Below are positions 21,247 to 33,400 of a stretch of DNA of 64,000 nucleotides, piece after piece. Source of the DNA: Diaporthe sp. PMI_573 (lineage: Eukaryota; Ascomycota; Sordariomycetes; Diaporthales; Diaporthaceae); contig JAJTUP010000057.1 of assembly GCA_021399435.1 (NCBI GenBank), positions 1 through 64,000 on the forward strand. Direction: 5' to 3'. Within the stretch, counting starts at the first letter, position 1. The number at the start of each line of letters is the position of its first letter. Both the position numbers and the translations under genes were made by a program. A model generated the notes under the pieces. It made no database searches. It was not told where the DNA came from and saw only the letters and a program-made list of their open reading frames with translations.

Positions 21247-24200
21247 GTTAGTCAGTGTGGGAGCCTGCTCCTCCTGCTCTGGCTGATTATGGTGATCGAT
21301 ATAGTGCGAGGGAGTGGTCCTCTCGATTCCGAGGATCCCCCTCTTATTTTGTAATTTTGATCAGACGTCGTCCACTGATATTGTAAGCCTTTAGCAAGTT
21401 GCTCAGTAATTTCAGCAACAACCACTGTCAAGTAACAACGAAAAAAGAAAACTGATTTGTAAAGCGTAGAATAGAGAGTGAGTGAGTGTCGTTGAATGGT
21501 ATGGAGTAGAAGGAATGGCAGGCCGGGAATATCGACGGCAGAGATGATGATATGAAGAGGCAAGTCGGGAATGTTACAAAAGCAGGTTGGCTGGAAATAG
21601 AAATGGGAGGTTGGAAGACAAATGTGCAGGCGGAGCACAAGTCAACGTCGACAGCGGCAAAGGTTTGCGTGTACTTACTCGACAAGCCACAGTCTGCGTG
21701 GAATAAATGGGCCACCGGGGTGTGGGCTGCGACAGGCAATCAATCTCAGTCGATCCCTGGCGAGACTGCCGGGTGATAATCAGGGTCGCCAGATGAAAAC
21801 AATCAGAAAACAATGGGAACGGCTGCAGTGAAAGCATCCCAGGACCTGGAGGGGGAGACTGGGAGGGAGGGTACTGTATCTGAGCGTTATAACCCCTGAC
21901 CCGGATTGTCACCCTGGATCACCGATGATCGACAAGCCGGCTTTCCAAGCGTGGGTGGCCTGGTGGCTGCTCTTCTTCTCGGTCGTCGGCCCCACTGCCT
22001 CAAAGAGCTCCACCGGAGAAAAATGACTGCAATTCCCCACGAGGCCCGGCCGCTGTCATCCACTCGCATGGCCGAGTATGGCAGTGGAGGAAACAGGACC
22101 GCGTCCTCCAGATTCTGAATGGGCAACGGAACAGGACGATGATATCAGCCTGCCCTGCCCTGACCTGCCCTGCCCTGCTGCAGAACAACAGGGAGCCTGT
22201 CAAATGCGGACCCCCTCTCCCCCTTTGAGCAATTCTTGTGTCGCCAGGAGGCCTTCTCACCAGACGCTGAGTGTATGGCCAGGGCAGTATTCGAGGCCGA
22301 ACTTGTCATCAGCCACGCATTCCTCTGTCAATATTCGTTCATCCTGCTCGTCCTGTGACCTCGGCCGGCGTTACTCGCGGGCCAGATCAACCAAGATCTG
22401 GCCTAGAGGGGAAGGGGCATTACGCGTTGCGTGGGTTGCAGACAGGACCCTCTTTTCCGCCCCATTTCCTTTTTAATCCTCCATGCGCCAGGGAAAGGGA
22501 AGCAGCAAGAAAAACACTCGAGCCCGCGCACAATGACGAAGCCTGGCCTCGGTACCAGCCATTGTGTATTTACCACACCGCGAATCGAATCTGATATCGG
22601 GCCGCGCATTTACGCGGAGCGCCACATCCCGCTGGCGAGCGGGCGAAGCTATCGTCCAGTCTTTCGCGGGGCGTTGAATCGTGATGCCTTGCGACCCCCT
22701 ACCTCACCTACAGTAAAATTACCAAAGTAGAAACAGGAAACAGCGCTGACCCAAGTCCTTGGTATTGGGAGAGGATTCTGTGATACCCAACCTCGTGCCG
22801 TGTGCCGTGTGCCAAGGCGGCAGCCAAGGCGGCAGCTCGTGCTGTAGAGTTTCCAGTAAACAGGTGGGCAATTCAGGCAGTCCAGCAACGGCAAGAACTG
22901 CAAGACGACTTATTCATGCTCACGACGAGCCCGAAATGTCCAGGACCGGATATCTGGAGCGAGCAGCCTCAAGCCCGTGCGGCGGCAGTCACTGGCAGTC
23001 CCCCACGCATTCTCCCCTTTTATTCCCACAAATGGGGGCCCCGGGCCCCTGATTCGCGCTTACCGGCCTTCCGATCAGTATTGGGGCCATGATCTGCCCA
23101 GTTCTGCCAGTTCTGCCAGTTCTGCCAGTTGCCCATTGTAGGGGGGCGGCAGCCCGGGAGTCGGTGCTGGCCCACTGAATCGGTATCAGGGCTCTCGGGT
23201 CGGCTGCGGTTACACACTTGCCGTTTCAATTGTGGCGTTCAACTGGCATCCAGGCATCCAAGGCATCCTGGCGGCGCCTGGGCCCTGCAGGTGACAGGCG
23301 GGCCGGCGCCTAAGGCCGCTGGACCGTGGCCTGCGTGGACGCGAACGATCAGCAGTCATCAGGAGGTCGTCGATCTGTGCATATCTTGATGGGGGGTTCA
23401 TTTGGGGGCGATACCGGAAGTCGGTAGGACTCCCTTTTCGAAACATGCTCTCCAGCCAATCCATCTGTTCATGTCACAGTCTGGCCTGTTCTCGATGGTG
23501 GAATTGGGGTTCCGCAATGTCCTGGACGGTCAAGCTTTCGATGATGGGAGCTTGATGATTTACTGTCCAAGTCAATGCAGCCTCCGTCCCCCGTTGTCGT
23601 TGGCTGCTTGTGGGATGAACGGGGGGTGCTTGCGCCTTGGCGAGACCTGTTCTCTGTGCCGCCATTGGGAAGCGGATGAAACCTAGCAGCCCTATACCCT
23701 ATAACAGCAAGGTGCCTCCCCAGTCATAAAGGTGGTGTGCAGGCTCACTACTGGCCATCACACCACCAGGCTATAGTACCTGGGTACCTGCACAAGTGGC
23801 GTAGACGCCGATAACGACCGTTGGACCTACCACGGATCTGTAGGATCTCTCCTCAGCAACTGCTGATCGACCGCCAAGAAATAAGGTAGTCAAGCGAAAT
23901 GAACAGGCTAAATACCCGCCCTGTAGCAGTAAACTTCCGCAGCTTCCTCCTTGAGTCTTACAAGCGAGCCGGGTCACGGAAATGCTCGGCCGCCGGGGAC
24001 GCTTCCTTGAAGAGCAAGTGAGTGACCGCCGTCGTATTTACGAGTAAGGGCCGTTGACGCGTGGACGAGACCAGATGGCGGCTGTTTTGCGTCTGATGCC
24101 TACGACGACTCGTGGCCACAATTTCTTTCTTTTTATGGCATTTGTGTCACAGACAGAATCGCCATGTTGACATGCATGCACGTGTAGGCCTCCAGCGGGG

Positions 24201-26019
24201 CTTGGCTGTGTCCCGAGGGTGTGGGATTGGCCTGTCAGGGTCGGGCTCAAGGACGAGACGGGCATGGACGCGACACCCGATGTTGGCTTGGGACGAATTC
24301 GGTTCAACGACAGGTTCAGCCTCAACACCTGTGCAGGAGCACTCACGCAGGGGCTTACGTAGACCCCTGGCCCTGATGTGGACCGGGCACCTGCTTCCAA
24401 GGCCCGGGGTATCAGGCGTCTGCCGATCAAAGTCGTCCATTCCGGGTGGGTTCTTTTGACCTCTGGATGACGCTGACGATGCCACTTTCGATCTGACCCA
24501 ACCGATGGGGTCTTTTGGAAAAATGTCCAAGTTTCAACTATTGGCCGAAAGTGGGAATTTGTTTCAACCTCCCGCGCACTTCTCTCGAAACACGTGAACT
24601 GCCGACCCAATTTCGAGGTCAATGGCAGGTCGGCGGGCTACCTTCTTATTCGAGGGCGACTGCTGGTCGTGATCGTCCTCATCACACATCGGAGGATTCT
24701 TTCACTCAATCACATGCAGTGGACGACGTGCGGTCTCATATATCAAAGGTCTTGGCAGTCCGGAAGCCGGTTTATGGACAAATTCGATTTCCACCACCGG
24801 CCACTCTCATCAGCCCACCCCCGACTTCCGAGATTCCAGACTAGGAAGTGTTCTCCACAGCCACAGGGGCCCACTTTCAAGCGACAAGTCTGCATGTGTG
24901 GCTTCTGGAACTATTCTGCAATCAATGTGAGAGAGAACAGACGGGGGCTACTCGAGCTAGTTTAGTCGTCAGCCTTTACCATTCGACATATGGGCCACGA
25001 ACATTATTGCGAGGCAACATGCACACACCAGACTAGGTTTCATGACGATCTTGCACAGCATCCCCTCTCAGGGGGAGGCGACGAGATTATCAATTGACAA
25101 ATTTGGGCAAATCGAGCACCGGACCGTCGAGTTCAGACGGTTCCACGAAGAGTAGGGCTCGATCAGGGTCACATTGGTCAACAATCGCAGTCTGTGTCCA
25201 GCCACTCCAGATATCAGACGATGACGCTATTGGCCTAAAAAAAAATCCACACCCATGGACCAACATCTGGTGCCATGGCTTGGGAACAGTCGTGTTGACG
25301 TATCTTTGCTGCGCCAATGAGGCGACCAGAGCTTTGCATCGTCTACTGTGACACGAAGTCTCTGCCCAGGATCGAAGGATGCACTCAGCATGCGAGCAGG
25401 AGATAGAATATCGGGGCGGAAATTGCTGGCGTACCTGTCGTCGTCCTCGTCCAGGATATCCAGCCTACTCATCACACAGCCCTGGGGCGGCCCGAGGAAG
25501 CTGGAACCCTGACATGGAAGGGGAGCACAATCGCAGTCAGCCTGCAGCCACTGCCGCAGAGCCCACCCCCTTCCAGGACGAGGCAATGAGTTGATATTCA
25601 GGGATAGACCGGGATATCAGAGGGTACACACTGCCTGGTCTCTCGACTCTCGAGCCGCAAGGAAACAAAATGGATAAGGGACCCACTTGGCCGATCCCCA
25701 TTCTCTCCTGACCCCCTTGTTCATGTCCGCTGGCGGACCTCTACTTCTTAACCCTCCTGCTCCTCCTTCTCCATGCCCCATCCAGCAGATGGTTCGCTAG
25801 CTTATATCTTCTCCCTATCTCTTGGAATTTTGATCATTAAAGGCGGACACTCATCTTTAGGCGCCTTCTATCAAAGCACACTCTGGTCCGAAATCTTTCA
25901 CCAGTTACACACTCGTTGTTCATAACGTTCGATTCATCGTCCCTCCTTCTCGACTGTTGAAGTCCTATCATCATATCGAATCTCTTCCAGATACCCATAC
26001 AACCATAACCACCACCACA
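21247..26019. other. Gene-poor 4.8-kb region
   Basis: Divergent promoter space between the MFS gene (-) and the sulfotransferase-like gene (+). Many small frames exist, none with a domain and none consistent over strand or splice. Visible simple repeats: CCAGTTCTG x4 (23098-23131), TGCCCTGCCC runs (about 22150-22180), paired AAGGCGGCAGCC (about 22813-22836). A long 5' UTR or non-coding transcript cannot be excluded. Confidence 0.5.
23098..23131. repeat. 9-bp tandem repeat (CCAGTTCTG)n
   Basis: Nearly four perfect units of CCAGTTCTG in a GC-rich non-coding stretch. Too short to be a minisatellite of note; useful as a length marker. Confidence 0.7.
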
Positions 26020-27061
26020 ATGTATTCCGAGGTCCCACAACAAGAGAAGACAGGGCAGCAAGTGTCCAAGCTGCCCTGCTATGCCGACACATACTCCCGC
26101 AAGCCCATCACAGATATTCTCACAAAAGACACCGACATGGACAAGCGGGGACGCAAGAGGACAGTGCCAATGAAGGTTCTGCTGCTAGCAGTGGGAAGAA
26201 CAGGCACAGCTTGTAAGCCGATTCCCACCTCACAACTATCCGGGCTAGCGGGCCCCATCGTCGAGAATTGTGGATACTAACCCGGCTCCCACAGCTATGC
26301 GCGCGGCAATGCAACATCTCGGCTACGTCGAGACCTACCACATGATGTGCGCCTCCATCGAGAACCCACCAGACGCCCTTCTGTGGCACGACGCCCTCGT
26401 GGCCAAGTACTTCCCCGAGCGGTCGCCGCTGCCCGAGGGCACCATCCGCACTCGCGAGTTCTGGGACCAGCTGCTGGGCAACTGCCAGGCCGTGTGCGAC
26501 TGGCCGGCATGCGCCTTCGCCGAGGAGCTGATGGAGGTGTACCCGGAGGCCAAGGTGGTGCTGACTGGCCGCGACGTGGACTCGTGGCACAAGTCGACGC
26601 TGCCCACCGTCTACTGGCGCGCGACGGACCCTGAGCTGCGCATGCTGTCAAACACCTACCTCCCCTTCGGCCTCTCCGGATCCTGGGCTGCCCAGATGTA
26701 CTACCCCATGCTCAAGATGTTCTTCGACACCTTCTTCGAGGGCGACTTTGTCCACAAGGGCAAGGACATCTACCGCCGCCACTACGAGAAGTGCGTGCGC
26801 ATCGCTACCGACGAGGGCCGCAACCCGGGCCGCCTGCTCGAGTTCCGCGTCCAGGAGGGCTGGGAGCCCCTGTGCAACTTCCTCGGCGAGCGCGTCCCCA
26901 AGGCCCAGAAGTTCCCCAACGTGAACGACAGCTCCGACTTTGTCAACCGCTCCCGCAGGAGGAACAGGAACCAGATGATGAACGTCGCCGTCCGCCTGCT
27001 CATGTGGTGGGTCATCGTCGGCTTCGTGTGCTACGTCCTCATGGGCATGTTGACTGCTTAG
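26020..27061 (+). CDS. P-loop sulfotransferase-like protein with C-terminal membrane anchor
   Basis: Exons 26020-26212 and 26295-27061; the 82-nt intron has donor GTAAGC and branch TACTAAC; 319 aa. The phosphate-binding loop spans the junction (LLLAVGRTGTAS), followed by MRAAMQHLGY, as in the fungal sulfotransferase-like (Sulfotransfer_4 type) family often mislabelled NAD-dependent epimerase. Later marks: LWHDAL, AKVVLTGRDVDSWHKS (the PAPS-contacting Arg/Asp region) and LEFRVQEGWEPLCNFLG. The last 25 residues form one hydrophobic span (LLMWWVIVGFVCYVLMG), suggesting tail anchoring. Whether such proteins transfer sulfate is generally not shown; the acceptor is unknown. Coding part is GC-rich, leader ACCACCACAATG is a good start context. 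Confidence 0.87.
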
Positions 27062-29489
27062 AGGGATTAGTATATCCCTCTCTGTGCGTTACTTTATGGG
27101 CTTTTGATTTAATGATATCACTGGGTATACTTGGTTTACTCGACGGCGTTTGGGACTCCAGGTGGATTGGTAAGCTGGTGGGCATCTGGGCCAACCGGCC
27201 AATACAAATTTAGGGGTTTGATGAGAATATTTCTCAATTGGATTCAAATTAGGCTCCCACTCATTTACTCGGGCAGCATTTTCTGTACATAGATTATTGA
27301 AGTACAACCGATTTGCACAAACACTTTCTACTGCTCATCCGTGACGACTTTGTGTGCTCTCTTGGCCGGGGACTTTTATTCCACGACATTGATCAATTTG
27401 GCCCCATTTAGTAGCGCCGATTCCTCCTGGTCTCGCGTACCGAAACATCCCCGGAATCCACCCACCAGTGGGGCCTCCTAAGAGTGAGCTCATTCCAGAC
27501 TGCTCTAGAGCGGCGGGTCATCCGGACCTCATCCCATCGGTGAGCGCGAACACAGCAGTAGTTATTGGTTCAGATTAACTCAAAGAAACATTCGATGTGC
27601 ATGTTGATAGGGTGCAATCACCTGTGCATGCCGCGTCACGGTGGTTGACTGTCCACGCCTCTCGAGTGATGCTTGCGCAATCAAGTGGGTCTGACGAGCT
27701 GCCATTCTCATGTGGATTCCTCCCACCTTCCGGTTTGTGCGATCAACACGGAGTCTTACAGCCAAAGCATCGAGACGCACGGGAAGAACTCGCAAAGACC
27801 ATTCATGACTGCAACATGTTTCGATGCCAGATCTGGCGGCTGTCAATATCTGCCAGTGGATGGCGACACCAAGGTCCGGCTCCACTCGGCGATGTCGATC
27901 GGCTTCTGGAGCTGAACGGCAGTGGCAGCACATAGACCGGCAATCATGAGTCTCCTTGATACGATAGACGTAGGAAATGTCTATGCGGTCGCGATAACGT
28001 TCAGTTTATCGGTGGATTACGGCTTTCATGGCTTCCAGCCCCGGGGGATCGCAGTGCTGAAGATCTGGCTCTGGACCCTCTGTTTTCTCGTTTCATCTTT
28101 GCCATATGGGGAGCTGACTGCCTCAGGAGGGCCACTCAGTATGATGTGCATTTACATAACGTCTCGAGCTCCGGCCTTGTAGCATGTGTAATTCTCTGCT
28201 CCACGCTGATCTTCCCAAGTCACGCAGAATTTGACGGTCCACGCAGACCACCCAGCAGCGAAGACAACCCTCACGCATCGGTATTTGTCCGTATTGCACA
28301 TATTGAAGTGAATCCGTAATAAAACTAACACTTGATAGTCCGCATATTCAGCGAGAATTAGTTCGCTCTTTATTTCTGGAAAACCAAGTCACGCCCGCAA
28401 CATTCAAGACTATGTACCTGGATGCATCTTTCCCACTCAACCAGGCGCATTGCCCGGTCGACTAAAGAGATGATCTGTCAGCAAATGAAAATTGCACTCC
28501 CTTTTGCTGTCCGAGAAGGACTATCTCTCCTTTTCCGAGAGACTCGTACACCCTTGCCCCTCGATACTTCCTCCGCATCAGCAGCATTCCTGACGCACTC
28601 GAAACATTCCGTACGAGGTGGAACAACAAGGCATCTCCGTTTCGTGACTTGGGTAGCGACAGAGACAGCAGCAAGTCTTGCTAAAGAGTTCCCATGTGCC
28701 CTAACGATATTGACCTCATCGGTCATGTCGACAAGCTCGTCCCAACAGTCAATGGAGATCCAGCCGTCTAGCCTTGGCTTCATGGTGGCTTGACCATATC
28801 TCGATTCATCAGCCCTTGAGTGATGGCGTCAATGACCAAGTGCTTCTCGCAGTAGTTTCAGGTCTTTTTGTTGTGTTTCACTGCCCTAGCACATTTTAGT
28901 GGACTCCGCCTCAAGATAATTCTCGCACTGCTCAAATTCGTCCTTGTATCTACACCCACATCGGTACACTCTCCACCACTGAGTGCACATGGCAATGGTG
29001 CACGTAGCGGCGTGTTTCGGCGGATTGTTAAAAGTCAGGCACACACTGTGCCCACGGACCGGAGGCCTCTCCTGTTAGTAAAAGATCACACTTGGAAATC
29101 TGAGACGGACACGTCAACGGACATGACAGGTATTTCAATCTTCAAGTTTCCCGAGGTTCAGTTAAATGTACGGAACTATAGCCCTGACAGCTCGGAGAAC
29201 ACCCCGAGGTAAGTAAAGGAGTTCCGGGGACACGAACTAGAGAGCGACGACGGAGTCGATGCTAAACAACAAGAATAGCGAGGTTGAGGCCACAATGTAT
29301 CAATTACTCAAAAGAGTTGGAAAAGCATAGGACAAGAATCGTGGGCAAATAGTTAGTCCGGCTGTCCGGTTGCCATTCCTATCCTGGTCAACACCAGAGA
29401 CGCGTTCTCTGGAGGCCAATCGTCGGGGGCAGCGGCATGGCATCAATGCGGAGGTGACATATCGTGTGGGGCGAACCAGATCACCAGTA
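27062..29489. other. Intergenic, no supported gene
   Basis: 3' flanks of the sulfotransferase-like gene (+) and receptor 1 (-). Short frames up to 123 codons (e.g. 28422-28793) have no recognisable domain and alternate between strands. No repeats of note. Confidence 0.5.
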
Positions 29490-31083
29490 CTACACCATAC
29501 TAGTTGAATTCATTCCAACGTCCCTCGTCACCTCGACGTCCCCGGGGGACCTCCCAGGGCTCTGTTGCATCATACGGCTGCCCTCGAAGCTGACCGCCGT
29601 CGCAGGGCGATTAACGAGCCTGACCTCGTCCAGCTCGACATGCTCATATTCCCCGCCGCCGCCGCCGGCCCACTTGTCCGATGTCAACAGATTGCGGCGC
29701 ACGCCATTGAACGCGGCATTCTGCTCGCGGTAACGGCCCTCCCGGATGCCCGTGCTCGCCTCCATGCTTGGCTTGCGTTTGCCGCGCGTTAGAAATTACT
29801 CTTTTTATATTTCGTCTTATTATCAAAATACATGTGCTTCGTTTCGCCCACATCAGAAGACGGCAGCATGCTGCTGCAAGACGAGGAAATTGGGGACAGA
29901 CGATGAAGGACAATCGACTTACGCCCACATTATTATCTGAGGCTGGACCCAGGTCTTGTCTGGGTTCTTGTGGCCTCGTAGCCTAACAACGGTACCGACC
30001 AGGCTGAACGCAGGGGCGCTGGCATATAGTCAATTGGAAACCCTGAAGTCATGTAGGAAGTCTCCAGACGCAAAAGTCAAGGTCTAAGCCACAAGGAGAT
30101 GCTCACCACAGGCCAAACGTGAAAGCCAGCACGACATGAACCTTTTTCGTGACCTTCATGTTCAGGTTCCAGACCATCCGGAGCGGCATTATGACCAAAA
30201 TAAAATCGGTCAGTGTGTTGAAGATGCCGTCGACGTTGACCAGCATGAGTGCGCCGATGCAGTGGCCGGGGACGGACTGGTCCCAAGCCCGGGACCGCGG
30301 GACGCACTCCCATATCTTGGCAATAACTGTGGCGACGTAGTAGAGCACGAGCAGAATGATGAACACGATGACACTGATGTCGAAGGTGCTTCGTGGGCAC
30401 GTCGAGAACACACGCCGGTACAGGCAGAGGATGGCGAGCTTAGTTACGCAGATGGCAACGCCGTAGTGGATCCTAGCTACGTGTAACCACTTTCCGTCGT
30501 TCAAGTCTCATGTCAGTCCTTGCCTCTCCTTGAAGGTTTTGTTCTCCTATACCTCTTCGGCACAGGACCCAGGGTTGTGCAGGGAAGGAGAAGGGGCGTG
30601 AGTACTGTCTACGTACGTAATATGCCTCTTTGACCCGGGCTTGGGTCAAATCCCACTCGTGCTCTCCGCCGTGGTGCGCCATTGTGGCTGCTCCAGTGCC
30701 GCAGTAAGTGATTGTACCAATCTGCGCCGTTAGTCCAGAGACACCCTGCCCACTGCTAGGCGGATACGACGCCTTGGTCGAGACGTACCCAAGCAAACAG
30801 AGCGAGCCCTATTCTGTTCGTCAGCCGGAACTGTCTTCTATTCTTGCAAATGCTGACCACTCCGGGCTAAAACGCGCTTACAGTCTTTACTGATCCACTG
30901 TCGCCTAATCCAAATCCTGACATAAGTACGTAGAAGAAAACATACAGTGGTCAGAGGTATAACGACGCCAATGGCGATATTCATTGGTCCCTTCGATGTT
31001 GCTGGGTGGTCAAAGTTGGACGTCGTGCCTGGAGGGGGCGTCAGCGCAGGCGTCGGCGTGACGTCGCTAGTTGTTGTCGCCAT
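29490..31083 (-). CDS. PTH11-like rhodopsin-fold membrane protein 1
   Basis: A seven-exon model stays in frame: 31083-30882, a 20-nt micro-exon 30808-30789, 30721-30617, 30489-30107, 30018-29923, 29873-29832, 29766-29490; 374 aa. Family marks: LLRTYVRIWI, then WLALFAW formed by the micro-exon, the loop WDLTQARVKEAYY, KLAILCLYRRVF, IWECVPRSRAWDQSV, LVNVDGIFNTLTDFILVIMP, and HKNPDKTWVQPQIIMWA. These are typical of the fungal PTH11-type receptor family (surface sensing in pathogens, substrates mostly unknown). Helices 1-6 are clear. In this model helix 7 is missing, so the last two junctions may be wrong or the protein degenerate. The exon-4 start could also be 30506. Confidence 0.75.
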
Positions 31084-32460
31084 CTTTTAAGCTGTTGTTT
31101 AGCTTAGTGACATTGTTTTGTCCAAAGGCTTATTGGAAGGGCGTCACCTGAATACTTTGCGAGGTTCAGCCGGTAGTTCAGTAGGGGTTTCTACTTGTCT
31201 TGAGAGCATGCATCATTAGGCAGCGGAATTGTGAGGCTGATTTTGCACAGGGCTTGACCATCTAAATTTATTTAAGCAGGAACTTGTATAACGTTGGCGT
31301 TAGTGGCCCTCGAACCGAGTTTGCAATTAATGGAGAATTGTAGTTTGCGAGGCAGGTAGTAATTTAATTTCCCCTGGTTGTAACTAGGCTATACACCGGG
31401 GACTTTGGATTGTCACACAGAAGTCCCTTACATCAAGGTGGTATTGTCCAGAGCAGGTCGGTGTTGTAGTATAGGCAGACTGTAATCGACTACCATGAAT
31501 AAGCACAGTCAGATGCCAGAGAGTGGTTTTGTTGGTTGTCCACAATGGATGTAAAGAAAGGACTGATGCCGAGTCGGGATGTAACGCGGCCCATCAAACC
31601 ACCAAAACACATGCTTCTGGCTGAAGAATAACTGTAATTCGGGAGAAGATGAAGGCGGGGCGGCCATCCAGTCCCCAGAGATAGAGTGCAGTTCAAGGAA
31701 TGTAACGCTCGCAGAAGGCTATTCAAAGCCTGCATGGAAGAAAACCAGGGCCCCAGGGGCAGACTCGGCTCCCAAATGTAGTTTAACATCATCACAGAGG
31801 GGCCGGAATGCTTCTCCATCTTTACCGACTGCATGTGTAGCTTAGACATTTTCAAGATATGCAAGTCAGCAATATCGAAATAGGCGACCCAGAATCCGCC
31901 ATCAAGGACGTCCAATTGTAAAGGCAACCAGCGTCGCACAAGATAACGTCCTTATGAGGGGCCACGGTTTTGGGGACCTGTTATCAAAAGGAATCGGCAC
32001 GTCTTAAACCTTACCGACAGAACCGAGAAGCTAACTACAACCCTTATCCAAACTAGGTTGCCAATCAATGCACGCCAACAGTAAGATTGACGTAATAGAC
32101 ATCCAACGGGGTCAAGACCACGCTGCCTCCCAAATGAGTGCCAGAGGGGCGGCTCTAGAGCCTCCCATCAACAAAAGAGCGACACAAACCCCTTGTAACA
32201 GGCTGTTGGCTCAGTCTCCGCATTATTATCTACACAGTCCACTGATACTCAAATAATGCTTAACTATAGCATAGTAAAACAAGCTAATTATTCTGACTAC
32301 CTAGAGACATGCAAGCTTATACACAGCTGTAGAGGGCCGCCGCAATCCGACAGCACCACTGTGACGGTCTTAAAGAGCTCTTTCGAAAGGTATATGCCTC
32401 GCCCGTGTGCGGTCAAAACTGGGAAAGTGGAATTTCGCCGGCAGGATGGGTGCCAGACGT
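31084..32460. other. Intergenic, no supported gene
   Basis: Promoter side of receptor 1. A 149-codon minus frame at 31490-31939 has a non-ATG start and no domain I know; not called. Confidence 0.45.
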
Positions 32461-32900
32461 GTCTAGGGTAACTCTCTCGGAGGTCTAGGGTAACTCCCGT
32501 TGGTGCAAGTCTAGGGTAACTCTCTCAAGTCTAGGGCAACTCTCTCCTCCACGCTGCTGTACCACGCTCTCCTCCACCACCTCCGGCTGCTGTCTTGGGC
32601 ATTTCTAGCAGCCGTCAGTACAGTACAGGATAAAAAGAGCCCCCCCTAAATCAGGAACTCCAGCACCGCCAACATGTAAGAACACGAGTGGAGTTACCCT
32701 TGACCAGAAAAAAAGCTAGGGTAACTCTCCTCGTGCAGAAGGCAGTCCGGCGCCATGTCGACGCCGCCGCCGCCTCCTCCTACAAGCAAGTCAGAATAGA
32801 CAAGTCCGAGGAAGACACATCGGCTCCCAAGTCTAGAGAGTTACCCTAGACTTGACAGACACAAATAAAAAAGGAGGCCTAGGGAGTTACCCTAGACCTC
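32461..32900. repeat. Array of TCTAGGGTAACTC motifs related to the 520-bp element
   Basis: Within 440 bases there are four forward copies near 32462, 32483, 32507 and 32527 (one with C for T), one more forward near 32718, and three reverse copies near 32692, 32835 and 32885. The same 13-base word occurs twice per full copy of the 520-bp element in 1-9 kb. The surrounding sequence is otherwise different and not RIP-shifted. Likely a remnant or relative of that element; no coding capacity. Confidence 0.6.
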
Positions 32901-32989
32901 CTCTCCGACAAAAAAATGAAGAATCCTCTCCGTCGCCATGAGGCAAAAGTGAGAAATCTAGGCGAAGGACGGCTTACCCTCAGCAGATC

Positions 32990-33400
32990 GTAACAACAAG
33001 GCTACTCTACTGCTTATAAGACTGTTTTATATAGCTAAGTTATTTATAAAGAATTTAATTTTGTATATTTAACATTTTCTTTATTAAACTTAAAAATTTA
33101 AAAGAGTAAGTAAAATGCTGTGAAATTTTATTTTCTAAAACTTAAATAACGCTCTTATTATTTCTAACTGACAGCTATAAAGCAAGATGTTATAGGTAAA
33201 ACATTTAAGTAAAGATAGTCCTATAATTCTAGATTAGTTTCTGTCTAATTTTGTAGTAACACGCCAGAGCTTGGAGACCCTTGACCTATGGGTCTCATTA
33301 CGCGATCATGATTTTGATGAGACGTCGGAACATAAAAGCAGCTTTTTAGACTCGACCGCCCAGAATCCCAAGGAGGAGGATGTCTACTAAATAGAATTCC
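32990..33400. other. AT-rich stretch before AAA pseudogene
   Basis: 33000-33250 is AT-rich and gene-free, possibly mutated repeat DNA. Composition returns to normal at about 33260. Confidence 0.45.

Noticed and set aside
24038..24622. 194-codon minus-strand frame in the gene-poor region
   Set aside because: Overlaps several others in all frames, no domain, composition not biased toward coding.
28422..28793. 123-codon plus-strand frame
   Set aside because: Ser/Thr-rich without domain, overlapped by an opposite frame of similar length.
31490..31939. 149-codon minus-strand frame
   Set aside because: Non-ATG start, no domain recognised, no splice or promoter support.
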